Assembly (NCBI GenBank): GCA_963726135.1
Contig: CAVSBE010000008.1
Location: 744,001 to 808,000 of the forward strand
Length of the DNA stretch: 64,000 nt
DNA from: Bog-473 sp963726135
GTDB taxonomy: Bacteria > Actinomycetota > Acidimicrobiia > Acidimicrobiales > RAAP-2
Direction: 5' to 3'
Below are positions 9,397 through 18,947 of the stretch, in pieces (positions within the stretch are counted from its first letter, which is position 1; each line of letters opens with the position of its first letter). Position numbers and translations under genes: made by a program. The notes under the pieces were generated by a model. The model searched no databases, had not been told where the DNA came from, and saw nothing but the letters and a program-made list of their open reading frames with translations.

Positions 9397-9424
9397 GCGC
9401 GGGTCGGCTGACCCGCGCTCACGC
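9391..9424. terminator. Perfect 15-bp palindrome serving two convergent genes
   Basis: 9391-9405 (GCGTGAGCGCGGGTC) is perfectly complementary to 9410-9424 around a 4-nt GGCT loop. The TGA of the histidine kinase (9394-9396) lies in one arm and the TGA of the leftward ABC gene (9419-9421) in the other. A symmetric hairpin between convergent genes is well placed to be a bidirectional terminator. Confidence 0.75.
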
Positions 9425-11219
9425 AGCCAGGAAGCCCCCGGACTGGTGGGCCCAGAGCCGTCCGTAGACACCGGCCCGTCCGGCTGACAGCAGTTCGGCG
9501 TGCGTGCCCTGCTCGACGACGCGGCCGCGGTCGAGGACCACGATGCGGTCGAGCCGGGCGATTGTCGCCAGTCGGTGCGCGACGACCAGCGCCGTCGTGC
9601 CCTCCATCAGGTGCCACAGGGCCTCCTGCACGAGCGACTCCGACTCGGAGTCCAGCGCCGACGTGGCCTCGTCCAGGACGAGCACCTTGGCGCCCTTGGC
9701 CATGGCCTGCGCGATGGCCACCCGCTGACGCTGGCCGCCGGAGAGCTTCATGCCGCGCTCGCCCACGACCGTCTCGTAGCCGGCAGGGAGGCGTTCCACG
9801 AACTCGTCGACATAGGCCGCCCGGCCGACTGCCCGCACCAGGTCCATGTCGACCCCGCAATCGTGGTCCATGCCGTAGAGGATGTTCTCGGCCACGGTGC
9901 GGTGGAGCATCTGTGGGTCCTGGGGGACGTACGCGATGTGGCGGCGCAGGGATTGCTGCGCGACGCACGCGATGTCCTGTCCGTCGATCTCGATCAGCCC
10001 GCCGTCGCGATCGACGAAGCGCAGCAGCAGCTTCGTCAGGGTCGTCTTGCCCGAACCCGAGGGGCCCACGAGCCCGACGTGCTCGCCCGGCTCGATACGC
10101 AGATGGAGTTCCTCGAACAACGGGGCGCCATCGCGGTAGGCGAACTCCAGCCCCCGGAACTCGACCCGCCCTTTCGGGACCACCAGGTCGGGAGCGCCGG
10201 GGACGTCGACGATGTCGGGGCTCGTGGCGGCGATGCCCGCGAACTTGGCACAGCGCCCGATGGCGCGCGACATCAACCGGATGAATTCGAACGACTCTTC
10301 CAGGCTGGTGCCGACGAAGGTGGCGTAGAACAAGATCAGGTACACCACCCCCGCCGCCGCGACATGGTGCAGCGCCGAGGACGACCCCGACCGCCACCGC
10401 AGCCCAGTTGAAGAAGGCCATGGCCGACTCCATTTGCAGCCGCGTCGCCGTGAAGACGCGGCGCGCCCGCAGGTCCGCGCCGATGGAGTCGCCGACCAGG
10501 GCGCCGACGTGGTCCTTCTCCCGGTCCTCGGCCGCCTGGGAGCGCACGGTGGTCAGGTTGGCGATGGTGTCCGCGATCACGCCGGTGGCGCGCGAGTGCG
10601 CGTCCGAGAAGTCCTTCTCCGCCGCCACCACCCGGCCCATTCGGCGGTGCAGCACCAGGCCAAAGACGGACACCAGGGCGGCCATGACGAGCGCGACCGG
10701 CCAAGCCACGATCCCGAGGACCACGATGGCGCCGAGCACCGTGACGCTGATGCGCAGGACGCCCCAGACCATGGCGTCGATCAGCTCGACGAACGCCCAC
10801 GTGGACGTCTCGAGGGTGGCGATGACCTCGCCCGATGGGCGGTCCGTGTGCCACCCATGGCTGAGCCCGATCAGGTGGTCGTAGCCGTTGGTGATGGCGC
10901 GGCCGAACGAGCGCAGCGTGGCGCCCCAGTTGAGCCAGCCACCGATGCGCCCGAACGCCGTCGCCGCAACCAGGACCACCGCATAGGCGACGACCAGGGG
11001 CCCGAAGGACTGCCAGAGGCTCTCGGTGCCGTGCAGGTGCGTAATGCGCCCCAACAGGGCGGCGAAGATCAGTGGCGCCGCGACGGCGTTGGCCAGCGTC
11101 CCGAGCACGATGGCGGCGCAGCTGCCGGCGAACGCGACGCGATCGGGCTCCATCTGGCTCCAGCAGTAGGCCAGCGTGGCCTTGTTCGATGCATTCGGGA
11201 AGAGGGTGCGTTCACCCAT
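9419..11219 (-). CDS. ABC exporter, membrane plus ATPase half-transporter (frameshifted)
   Basis: Type I ABC exporter subunit of about 600 residues. ATG at 11219 has GGAG eight bases upstream. The membrane part (11219 to about 10375) has several helices and reads MGERTLFPNASNKATLAY onward. The ATPase part (about 10370-9419) has Walker A GPSGSGKTT, the signature LSGGQRQRVAIAQ, Walker B VLVLDEATSALD and a switch His in VVAHRLAT. The frame changes by one base between about 10340 and 10375, near a GGCGGCGGGGGTGG run, inside the sixth membrane helix region. All motifs survive on both sides, so an assembly indel is as likely as a real mutation. Substrate unknown. It faces the two-component genes. 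Confidence 0.82.
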
Positions 11220-11349
11220 GGGTTTCTCCAAACGGGAGGGTCGTGCGGTCGGATCGGTGGAACGCGTGCACCCGGTGGTGCGCGCCAGAAAGAGGGGTGG
11301 TGAGGGTCGGAGTGCCCGGGCGTTCAGCCCGCCGGTGACGCGATCGGCG

Positions 11350-11463
11350 TCAGTGGCGGCTGGGGCAGAGGACGAGCCCGGCCTTGCGGAACCGTCCTCC
11401 TTCGACACCACGGACCGGCAGCGGGACCGCAGACAGCTGTGTGCGCGTCGTCATTCCAGCCAT
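11350..11463 (-). CDS. Possible 37-residue small protein or leader peptide
   Basis: An open frame of 37 codons begins with ATG at 11463 preceded by GAGGTGACCCG, a good ribosome site with about six bases of spacing. It ends 130 bases before the ABC exporter start on the same strand. The product (MAGMTTRTQLSAVPLPVRG ... CPSRH) is basic with one Cys and has no recognised family. It may be a leader peptide, a small exported peptide or chance. Only the ribosome site and position support it. Confidence 0.3.
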   Translation of the reverse strand: MAGMTTRTQLSAVPLPVRGVEGGRFRKAGLVLCPSRH

Positions 11464-11576
11464 CGGGTCACCTCGCTTCCGTCTCGTGATGCGACCACGA
11501 AACCGTAGCGCATCAGTGCGTCGAAGCGCGCAAAAAGAACGGATCCGAGCGCGCTCGGCCCGGGGCGGCGGCTCCG

Positions 11577-12686
11577 TCAGAACATTGGGGGCGTGTTCGT
11601 TGCATCCGGCGCGGTGGGAGGTCGCTGCTGGCCCAGGTGCACCCACGCCCGCTGGGTGGCGACCCTGCCCCGGGCGGTTCGCTGGATCAGCCCGCTCTGC
11701 ACCAGAAAGGGCTCGTAGGCGTCCTCGATCGTGTCCGGCTCCTCGCCCACGCACTGCGACAGCGTGGTGAGGCCCACCGGTTGGCCGCCGAAGCGCGTGC
11801 ACAGCGTCGCCAGGATGGCCCGGTCGACCTTGTCGAGGCCCAGCTCGTCGACGCCGAACAGCTCGAGGCCCTCGCTGGCCGTGGCGCCGTCGATGTACCC
11901 CTCGCCACGCACCTCCGCGAAGTCCCGCACCCGCCGCAGCAGCCGGTTGGCCACGCGGGGCGTGCCACGCGAACGCTCCGAGATCCGGACCGCCCCCTCG
12001 GTGTCGACGCGCACCTTCAGGATCCGCGCCGAACGCTCCACGATGGCGCGCAGGTCGGCCGGGTCGTAGAGGTCGAGGCGGCCGACGAAGCCGAAGCGGT
12101 CCCGCAGCGGCCCGGACACGAGCCCGGTGCGGGTCGTCGCACCGACGAGGGTGAAGCGCGGCAGGTCGAGGCGGATGGAGCGCGCCGTGGGCCCTTTCCC
12201 GATCAGGATGTCGAGCCGGCCGTCCTCCATCGCCGAGTACAGCATCTCCTCGACGGAGCGGTGCAGGCGGTGGATCTCGTCGATGAAGAGCACGTCCCCG
12301 TCCTGCAGGTCGGTGAGCAGTGCCGCGAGGTCGCCCGCCCGGGTGAGCACCGGGCCGGCGGTGATGCGGAGCCCTGCACCCATCTCGGTGGCGACGATGC
12401 CGGCCAGCGACGTCTTGCCCAAGCCGGGGGGGCCGGCGAAGAGGATGTGGTCGACCGGCTGGCGACGCTGGCGGGCCGCCTGCAGCACGATCTCGAGATG
12501 CTCGACCAGCTGGGCCTGACCGACGAATTCGGCGAGGGACCGGGGCCGGAGACCGACCTCCTCGAGCTCCTCGTCGGGGTCCGACGGCGCCGGATCGAGG
12601 ACACGGAAGTCATCGGTTTCGGCCTCGGCCCCGGCCTCGGCCTCCGCGGCGACGGCCAGGACCTCCCGGCGAGCCCGCGGGCTCAA
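11577..12686 (-). CDS. ruvB: Holliday junction branch-migration ATPase RuvB
   Basis: AAA+ motor that drives branch migration with RuvA. Motifs seen: Walker A GPPGLGKTSLAG, Walker B FIDEIHRL, sensor GATTRTG and arginine-finger region GPLRDRFGF, followed by the RuvB C-terminal winged helix (DGATASEGLELFGVDELG). TTG at 12686 was chosen because it follows the ruvA stop by four bases, giving 369 residues. The first roughly 45 residues are Glu/Ala-rich and not part of the conserved core, so a later start is possible. It is the last gene of ruvC-ruvA-ruvB. Confidence 0.93.
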   Translation of the reverse strand: MSPRARREVLAVAAEAEAGAEAETDDFRVLDPAPSDPDEELEEVGLRPRSLAEFVGQAQLVEHLEIVLQAARQRRQPVDHILFAGPPGLGKTSLAGIVATEMGAGLRITAGPVLTRAGDLAALLTDLQDGDVLFIDEIHRLHRSVEEMLYSAMEDGRLDILIGKGPTARSIRLDLPRFTLVGATTRTGLVSGPLRDRFGFVGRLDLYDPADLRAIVERSARILKVRVDTEGAVRISERSRGTPRVANRLLRRVRDFAEVRGEGYIDGATASEGLELFGVDELGLDKVDRAILATLCTRFGGQPVGLTTLSQCVGEEPDTIEDAYEPFLVQSGLIQRTARGRVATQRAWVHLGQQRPPTAPDATNTPPMF

Positions 12687-12690
12687 CGGA

Positions 12691-13311
12691 TCACCGGCTG
12701 GCCAGCTCGCGCAGCGCGAGGCGGAGCATCTCTTCCACCCCGACATCGTCGCGTAGCCCGTCGAGCGCACCGCGGATCTCGTCGGGCGCGTACCCGAGCT
12801 CGCCGAGCGCCGCCCGCGCCTCGGCCCGTGAGGTGCGAGATGCAGCCGGCCCGTCGCCGCCGAACGGCGAGGCCGCACCGTGGTCCAGCGAGAGGTCCGG
12901 GAGGTCGAGCCGGCTCTTCAGCTCGATCAGCAGGCGGGCCGCCGTCTTCCGCCCGACGCCCGGAACCGAGCACAGCGTGTCGAGGTCGTCCTCCAAGACC
13001 GCGGTCGACAGCGCGGCCGGCGACAGGACCGCCATGATGGACAGCGCCAGCGCCGGGCCCACGCCGTGCGAGCCGAGCAGCACCTCGAAGCAGCGCCGCT
13101 CGTCGTCGTGGACGAACCCGTAGAGGACGATGGCGTCCTCGCGCACGTGCGTGTGCACGCACAGCGTGGCGTCGACACCGGTCCCCGCCGTCATCAAGGC
13201 GGCGGCCGTCGACGGGGTGACCGTCACCCGGTAGCCGACGCCCGCGACGTCGATGATCACCTCGCCCTCACCGGTCCGCAACAACACCGGCCCACGCAGC
13301 AGTCCGATCAC
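12691..13311 (-). CDS. ruvA: Holliday junction DNA helicase subunit RuvA
   Basis: Junction-binding partner of RuvB, 206 residues. It begins VIGLLRGPV (OB-fold domain I), contains two helix-hairpin-helix segments (LLGSHGVGPALALSIM and LCSVPGVGRKTAARLLIEL) and ends in domain III (ARAALGELGYAPDEIRGAL) that contacts RuvB. GTG at 13311 overlaps the ruvC stop as GTGA. Confidence 0.94.
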   Translation of the reverse strand: MIGLLRGPVLLRTGEGEVIIDVAGVGYRVTVTPSTAAALMTAGTGVDATLCVHTHVREDAIVLYGFVHDDERRCFEVLLGSHGVGPALALSIMAVLSPAALSTAVLEDDLDTLCSVPGVGRKTAARLLIELKSRLDLPDLSLDHGAASPFGGDGPAASRTSRAEARAALGELGYAPDEIRGALDGLRDDVGVEEMLRLALRELASR

Positions 13312-13865
13312 GGCTCGCTCCTCATGCTCCTTGTCCCGGTCACGTTGCTCCTTCCGCCCTGCTCGACCAGGGCCGCCCCGACGGCCCGGCGCAGCGGCAC
13401 CGTGGTCAGGTGGCACACGGCCAGGGCGAGCGCATCGGCCACGTCGGGCGGCCCCTTGATCGGCTCCAGCATCAGGACCTGCTCCACCATGCGCTGGACC
13501 TGCTCCTTGGTGGCGGCCCCGTATCCCACGAGGGCCTGCTTCACCTCGTTGGACGTGTACTGGGCCACCTCGCATCCCGCCGCCGCCGCGGCCACCAGGG
13601 CCAGGCCGCTCGCCTGGCCGACCGACATCGCTGTCTTCGCGTTGACCTGGAAGAAGACGCGCTCGACGACGACCGCGGCGGGCCGCATCTCCTCGAGCAG
13701 GGAGTGCAGTTCACGGTGCAGGACCAGCAGCCGGTCGGCCAGCGGCAGGGCCGGGTCGGTCTCGAGCACGCCGGCGGCCCGCGCCTGCAGCCGACCGCTC
13801 TCCTCGCGGCCGACGAGGCCGTAGCCGCATCGCGAGAGCCCGGGATCAATGCCCAATACGAACAT
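13308..13865 (-). CDS. ruvC: Crossover junction endodeoxyribonuclease RuvC
   Basis: Resolvase that cuts Holliday junctions. The 185 residues start with MFVLGIDPGLSRCGYG, holding the first catalytic Asp, followed by VVERVFFQVN with the catalytic Glu and DVADALALAVCH near the end with the remaining acidic/His residues. Length matches the family. It is the first gene of the ruvCAB operon. Confidence 0.95.
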   Translation of the reverse strand: MFVLGIDPGLSRCGYGLVGREESGRLQARAAGVLETDPALPLADRLLVLHRELHSLLEEMRPAAVVVERVFFQVNAKTAMSVGQASGLALVAAAAAGCEVAQYTSNEVKQALVGYGAATKEQVQRMVEQVLMLEPIKGPPDVADALALAVCHLTTVPLRRAVGAALVEQGGRSNVTGTRSMRSEP

Positions 13866-13951
13866 GCGTTCGCAGGTTAGCCGGGGGTGCTGCGCGGGGC
13901 GGATCTGGGTGAGGCCGCCGGGTCGGTGCGGCCGGAACCGGGGCGGCGGCC

Positions 13952-14701
13952 TCAGCCCTCGAAGGCGGCGAGCACCTCGTCGGCGATCTCCGCGTTCGAG
14001 TGCACGGCCTGGACGTCGTCGTGGTCGTCGATCGCCTCGAGGAGGCGCAGGACCTTCTTGGCCTCGGCCTCGTCGGGCACGGGGACGGGCGTGGTGGGCT
14101 CGAGCGAGAGGTCGACGGACGCCGGGGTGATGCCGGCGTCATCGAGCGCCTGGCGCACCGACTCGAGGTCGCTCGGAGCGCTGGTGACCACCCAGGCCGA
14201 GCCGTTGCTCGCCATGTCCTCGGCGCCGCCCTCCATGGCGATCTCCATGACCTTGTCCTCGTCCTGGTCGAGCGGCACGGTCACGATGCCCTTGCGCTCG
14301 AACTGCCAGCTGACCGCTCCCGGTTCGGCCATGTTGCCGCCGTTGCGGTTGAAGAGGTTGCGCATCTCGGCGCCGGTGCGATTGCGGTTGTCCGTGAGCG
14401 CCTCGACCATGATGGCCACGCCACCGGGGCCGTAGCCCTCGTAGTTGATGGACTCGTAGCGCACGCCCTCGAGGTCGCCGCTCCCCCGCTTGATCGCCTT
14501 CTCGATCGTGTCGAGGGGAACCGAGGCGGCCCGGGCCTTCTGGAACGCCGTCCTCAGGGTGGCGTTGGCGTCGAGGTCGCCACCGCCCTCCCGTGCCGCG
14601 ACCTCGATGGCGCGGATGCACTTGGCGAATATCTTGGCGCGGGCTTTGTCCTGGGCGCCCTTGCGGTACTTGGTCGTCGCCCACTTCGAGTGACCCGACA
14701 T
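13952..14701 (-). CDS. yebC: YebC/PmpR family regulatory protein
   Basis: 249-residue YebC-family protein. Members act as transcription regulators or, as shown more recently, in translation at proline stretches. It starts MSGHSKWATTKYRKG (family form is SGHSKWA-IKH-K), continues with AAREGGGDLDANATLR and GYGPGGVAIMVEALTDNRNRT, and ends with an acidic C-terminus. ATG at 14701 matches the family start. It lies upstream of ruvCAB on the same strand, a frequent arrangement. Confidence 0.94.
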   Translation of the reverse strand: MSGHSKWATTKYRKGAQDKARAKIFAKCIRAIEVAAREGGGDLDANATLRTAFQKARAASVPLDTIEKAIKRGSGDLEGVRYESINYEGYGPGGVAIMVEALTDNRNRTGAEMRNLFNRNGGNMAEPGAVSWQFERKGIVTVPLDQDEDKVMEIAMEGGAEDMASNGSAWVVTSAPSDLESVRQALDDAGITPASVDLSLEPTTPVPVPDEAEAKKVLRLLEAIDDHDDVQAVHSNAEIADEVLAAFEG

Positions 14702-14840
14702 GCGTGCTGTGCGTTCCTCGTTCCGGTCGGTGGCGCTCGCTCCATGCTGCTGCATTTGCAGCGGCGGCGCCGGGTCCTCGATTCTATCGGTGGGCCCCTC
14801 GGGGGACGATGGGCGGCCTGACCTCGTCGGGGCGCCCGGG

Positions 14841-15449
14841 TTATTGCGGAGGCCGGGTGGCGGCCTGCAGGACGGCCTCGACGTCGGCCGCCACCTGCTC
14901 GTAGCCCGCGACGCCGCCCGCACCGGTCTGCATGGTGGCCATGAGCAGCGAGATCACGATCACGACCATGCCGCTCGCGGTCCGGGCCGCATCGATGTCC
15001 CGGCGTACCCCGCCAGAGAGCTGTTGGCCGCCGATCAGCGCGGTGACCGACTTGCGCAGCTCCTCGAGGGCGGGGATGTGGAGGAGCCGCATGGTGAACT
15101 CGGGCTCGAGGCCCCGCAGGATGCGGTCCGCCAGTGGGTGCGTCTCGAGGTGCGTGACCAGGGCACGCAGGAGGAGGCGGCCCCACTGCTCCGGCTGCTC
15201 GTCGACCACGACCAGGGAGACGGCGTCCCCGATGAGACCTGCGACGTCATCGTCGACGGCGGCGACGAAGAGCGCCTCCTTGTTGGCGAAGTACGGGTAC
15301 GACGCGGTGGTCGAGAGGCCCGCGTCGCGGCACACGTCAGCGACCGACGTTCTCCGGTACCCCTCGCGGGCGAAGCGCACGACCGCAGCCGCAAGGAGGG
15401 CCTGCCGGGTTCGGTCGCCCTTCGTCAGGTCCGGCGGCACCGGGGTCAC
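14841..15449 (-). CDS. TetR-family transcriptional regulator
   Basis: 202-residue regulator. The N-terminal helix-turn-helix is clear (TRQALLAAAVVRFAREGY then TSVADVCRDAGLSTTASYPY, F-A-N-K-E-A-L-F). The ligand-binding domain (about 60-202) is unassigned. GTG at 15449 overlaps the stop of the diiron oxygenase gene (GTGA), so the two are cotranscribed and the regulator probably controls this operon, perhaps in response to the oxygenase substrate. Confidence 0.88.
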   Translation of the reverse strand: MTPVPPDLTKGDRTRQALLAAAVVRFAREGYRRTSVADVCRDAGLSTTASYPYFANKEALFVAAVDDDVAGLIGDAVSLVVVDEQPEQWGRLLLRALVTHLETHPLADRILRGLEPEFTMRLLHIPALEELRKSVTALIGGQQLSGGVRRDIDAARTASGMVVIVISLLMATMQTGAGGVAGYEQVAADVEAVLQAATRPPQ

Positions 15450-16423
15450 ACCGCCTGCTCCGGGGTCAGGTCGCGACCGTGGCGGTCGACGCCGCAGGCG
15501 AGCTGCCAACCCCTGGGGATGTCGCCGCCCCGGAAGACGCCCGCCTCCAGCAGCGGGGTGAGCAGCGGGCGCAGGGCGCGGTGCCGCAGGGCCGTGCGGC
15601 CGGCGGAGAGGTTGACGGCGCGCCAGGTCTGCCAGGTCGGCAGCCCGACGGCGCCGTAGACGCCCGGGTGCACGATCGTGTCGAACATCGCGATGGCGAT
15701 GCGCGCGCCGAGGTGGCGGACGAGGAAGCGCTCCACCCGGCCTGCCGCCGCCCACTGCTCGGGGAGGAGCATGCGGGCGAAGGCGAGGTGGCGGGCCTCC
15801 TCCTGGCGGTGGTACTTCGACACCACCTTGATCATTGGGTCGGTGTCGGGGTGCTCGGCCGCGAGCTTCTGCAGCAGGTCGGGCACCTCCTCGCCGCTGA
15901 GAACGAGGAGGCAGAACAGCGACGGCATTGCCGTCAGGAACGGCATCAGCAGGTGCTGCGCGATGCGGAGGATCGGGCCGTCGATGGGGTTCTTGGCCTG
16001 CGGTCTCACCTGGGCGAGGAGCCGGACGAAGAGACGGGAGTGACGGGTCTCTTCTCCCATCTCGTGCAGGAGGTACGTCACGCGGGGGTCGGTGAGGTCG
16101 GACCGGGCGAGGATGTCCAAGCTGAATCCAGCCATCAGGACCGACTCGAAGCGGACGCCGGTGTCGACGATGGAGGCGAATTCCTCTCTGGCGAGGGTGC
16201 GCTTCTGCGCGCTCGAGAGCCGGTCGAAGAGCTCGGGGACGTTGCTGAGCGAAACGAGCTCGTCGGGGAGGACCTGCCCGTCGCCGACTGCACCTGTGAC
16301 GTCCGTGTCGGGCTCCACTATCCGGTTCAACGAGGCGGTCGAAAGGCGTTCGATCTGCTGGTCGACCGAGCGGGAGAGGCGGGCCGAACGTGTGTCGGTC
16401 CCGGTGTCCATGGCGGAGCCCAT
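15446..16423 (-). CDS. AurF-like diiron oxygenase family protein
   Basis: 325-residue protein resembling the AurF/p-aminobenzoate N-oxygenase family (PF11583). Iron-ligand motifs are visible: EEFASIVDTGVRFE early, HEMGEETRHSRLF near residue 124 and YHRQEEARHLAFA near residue 207, i.e. paired E-E-x-R-H helices. ATG at 16423 has GAAG upstream; ATG at 16411 is an alternative. In known members the product is an oxidised arylamine, but nothing here shows the substrate. It heads a two-gene operon with the TetR regulator and is divergent from an alpha/beta hydrolase across about 100 bases. Confidence 0.8.
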   Translation of the reverse strand: MGSAMDTGTDTRSARLSRSVDQQIERLSTASLNRIVEPDTDVTGAVGDGQVLPDELVSLSNVPELFDRLSSAQKRTLAREEFASIVDTGVRFESVLMAGFSLDILARSDLTDPRVTYLLHEMGEETRHSRLFVRLLAQVRPQAKNPIDGPILRIAQHLLMPFLTAMPSLFCLLVLSGEEVPDLLQKLAAEHPDTDPMIKVVSKYHRQEEARHLAFARMLLPEQWAAAGRVERFLVRHLGARIAIAMFDTIVHPGVYGAVGLPTWQTWRAVNLSAGRTALRHRALRPLLTPLLEAGVFRGGDIPRGWQLACGVDRHGRDLTPEQAV

Positions 16424-16524
16424 ACCCACATTCTTCAGAAACTAAGCAAATGCATCAATCCCATATTTTCCCCTGGCCCCGGGGCATGGCCGGTGGGCCG
16501 TTGCGCCACCTACGCTCCGAGGCG

Positions 16525-17602
16525 ATGACACCGCTCCCCTGGGCCGGTGCGGGAACTCGCCCCCGCCCCCACCCCCGTTCCACCTCCGGCGCCCGCCCAC
16601 GCTCCCGACGGCTGTTGCTGCTCGGCGGGACGTTGGCCGCCGGCGCTGCGGCCGGGGCTGCATACAAGCGGCTCACGCGGGACGGCGCTGCTGTCACCGA
16701 CACCGGTTCGGACGACGGCCGGCGTGCGCGCGCCTGGGGCGACGCCATCGATCGACTCGAGCACCGGACGGTCCGCACGAAGGACGGCGCTCATCTCGCA
16801 GTGTGGGACCTCGACGGTGACGGGCCCGATGCGCCGGTTGTCGTTCTACCCCACTGTTGGGGGTGCAGTCACGAGATCTGGATTCCCGTCGCCCGCCGGC
16901 TCTCGAAAAGCGGCCACCGGGTGGTGCTGTACGACCAACGGGGCCACGGTGCGAGCACGAGGGGCACGGCTCCCCTGGCCATCGACACGCTGGCCCACGA
17001 CTTGGAAGTCGTGCTCGAGGGGACCGACGTGCGCGACGCCGTGCTGGCGGGGCACTCGATGGGGGGCATAACGATCATGTCGTTAGCCGCCGAGCGACCC
17101 CAGGTCCTGAAGGAACGCGCCAAGGCGACGGTGCTCGTGGCGACGGCGGCGACGGCGAGCGACGGCCGCAACGAGCGTGGGCGACCGGTCACTGCCGGGA
17201 GCGCGGGTGGCCGGCGCCGTGATCGCGTCCCCGCTCGTCAGCCGGGCGCTGCGCGCTCGGAACGGACATCTGTTCGTGCGCGCTGTCTTCGGCGAGGGTC
17301 CGGAGCGATCGCACATGGATCTGACCCGGGAGCTCTTCGCGGACTGTCACGGCACGGTACGTGGTGACTTCCTCATCGCCTTCTCGGCCATGAACCTGCT
17401 CGAGGGGATCACAACGATGGACCTGCCGACGACCGTGATGGTGGGCAGCCGCGACACCTTGACCCTGCCCGCGAAGGCAGAAGAGATCGTGTCGGCAGTT
17501 CCGGGGGCGCGACTGGTCACCCTGCACGACCGGGGGCACATGCTCCCGTTGGAGGATCCCGACGCCGTCACCGACGAGATCGTGCGTGCGGTCAAGGGCT
17601 AG
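16525..17602 (+). CDS. Alpha/beta hydrolase with Tat-like leader (frameshifted)
   Basis: Alpha/beta-fold hydrolase of about 358 residues. N-terminus carries SRRLLLLGGTLAAGAAAGAA after basic residues, resembling a twin-arginine export or anchor signal. Core motifs: GHSMGG with the nucleophile Ser near residue 176, a probable acid Asp in VMVGSRDTLT and catalytic His in LHDRGHMLPLE. The frame shifts by one base near 17165-17180 (between ATAATASDGRNE and VGDRSLPGARVAG), and both halves are otherwise intact. Substrate unknown. It is divergent from the AurF-like gene. Confidence 0.78.
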
Positions 17603-17664
17603 GTCTGGCGACTAGCGGGGCGTGGGCGCACCTCGAGCCGAGAGGAGCGCCACCCGCCCGATCA

Positions 17665-18894
17665 TCATTTCCGCGGCCGGCGCCACGTCGGTGACGGCGA
17701 TGACACGAAGACCCGGCCCTGGGGGCTGACGAAGCGGACCTGGGCCTGCGCGTCGCCATCGAGCTTCCAACCCAACTCGTGGACCCGGCTGTGATGCGCA
17801 ACGCACAGCGTCAGGAGGTTCGACATGACCGTGGGCCCCTGCTTGGAGGCCCACACGACGTGATGGATGTCGGTCACGTGTCGACAGCCGCACCCCGGGA
17901 AGCGGCAGCCGTCATCCCGGCGCCGGACCTCTATCCGTTGAGCTTCGGTGGGGTCCCGCTGCAGCGCCTTCTGGTCGAGAAAGGTGCCGTCCGGCGCGTC
18001 GAGCGACAGCGTGATGTGGGCATTGCACGCCAGCCGGCGGGCGACCTCGGCCGAAATCGGGCCGACGCCCTGAATGGACGCGTGTCCGTACCCGTCGCCA
18101 TAGAGGAGCCGGTCGAGGTCCGTGTGGACGATCATCGTGACCTGGCCGCCCCCGTGGACGGGCACATCGCCCGAAGTCCCGCTCCGACGACTCCGCCGAC
18201 CCCGCTCGATGCACAGGTCGAGCAGCGCATCAGCACACCGGCTCTCGAACCGCACGTAGTCGGGATCGGATGCGCTCGGGTGGTCGTGGCGCCGGGCACG
18301 TCCCGTCAGCGCCGACTTGACCAGGGCATAGGCATCGCCCGTCAGCTGCGCCCACAGCATGCGCCGTTCGTCGTCGAAACGCACGAACCGGCGCCGGAAC
18401 TGCTCCGCCGCGTCGGCATCGGACTTCCCCCTCATGTCGGCAACCAGCTGACGGGCCTGTCGTGGCGTCCAGTTCTCGGATGCCCGCGCCAGTTCGGCAT
18501 CGGTCTCGGGCGTGGCCACCGTGGCCAAGGGGGCGAAGACATCGAGCGTCAGGCGCCCCCCGGTGAGGGCGCCGCAGAGCGCGGGGAGATCCTCGGTCCT
18601 CCGGGCCGACTCGACCAGGGTCCGAGCCCGAGAACGACTGACATGGCAATGGGCCACCAGCCAGTCCCGCATGGACAATGAGCCGTCACCGCGCCAGGCC
18701 TCCGTGCGATCGAACTCGGCGATCTCGTGCAGCATCGCACCCTCGTGCTCGGAGATGACACGCACGTGCCCGGCGATGCTGCCCGCCAGCTCCGCCGAGC
18801 GAGGATCGCCGCCGTAGTCCCGGCAGAGCGGTCGGGCGGACCGGGCAGCACCGCCGGAGCGGCCTGACGCAGAAACCCGGGCGGCGGTACCCAT
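17665..18894 (-). CDS. DUF222 / HNH endonuclease-domain protein (13E12 family)
   Basis: 409-residue protein of the DUF222-HNH family that is abundant in actinobacteria, often in several copies and thought to be mobile. DUF222 spans about residues 40-300, and the HNH motif lies near the C-terminus (CRFPGCGCRHVTDIHH, then SNLLTLCVAHHSRVHE) with four Cys/His zinc ligands. ATG at 18894 is taken as start. It sits between a hydrolase gene (convergent) and pdxT on the same strand, interrupting the otherwise core gene order. Biological role is not established. Confidence 0.88.
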   Translation of the reverse strand: MGTAARVSASGRSGGAARSARPLCRDYGGDPRSAELAGSIAGHVRVISEHEGAMLHEIAEFDRTEAWRGDGSLSMRDWLVAHCHVSRSRARTLVESARRTEDLPALCGALTGGRLTLDVFAPLATVATPETDAELARASENWTPRQARQLVADMRGKSDADAAEQFRRRFVRFDDERRMLWAQLTGDAYALVKSALTGRARRHDHPSASDPDYVRFESRCADALLDLCIERGRRSRRSGTSGDVPVHGGGQVTMIVHTDLDRLLYGDGYGHASIQGVGPISAEVARRLACNAHITLSLDAPDGTFLDQKALQRDPTEAQRIEVRRRDDGCRFPGCGCRHVTDIHHVVWASKQGPTVMSNLLTLCVAHHSRVHELGWKLDGDAQAQVRFVSPQGRVFVSSPSPTWRRPRK

Positions 18895-18947
18895 ATGCAG
18901 CGAACGGTCGCCAAAGGGGGCGGAACGGCGCCGCGACCTTGGCCGCG

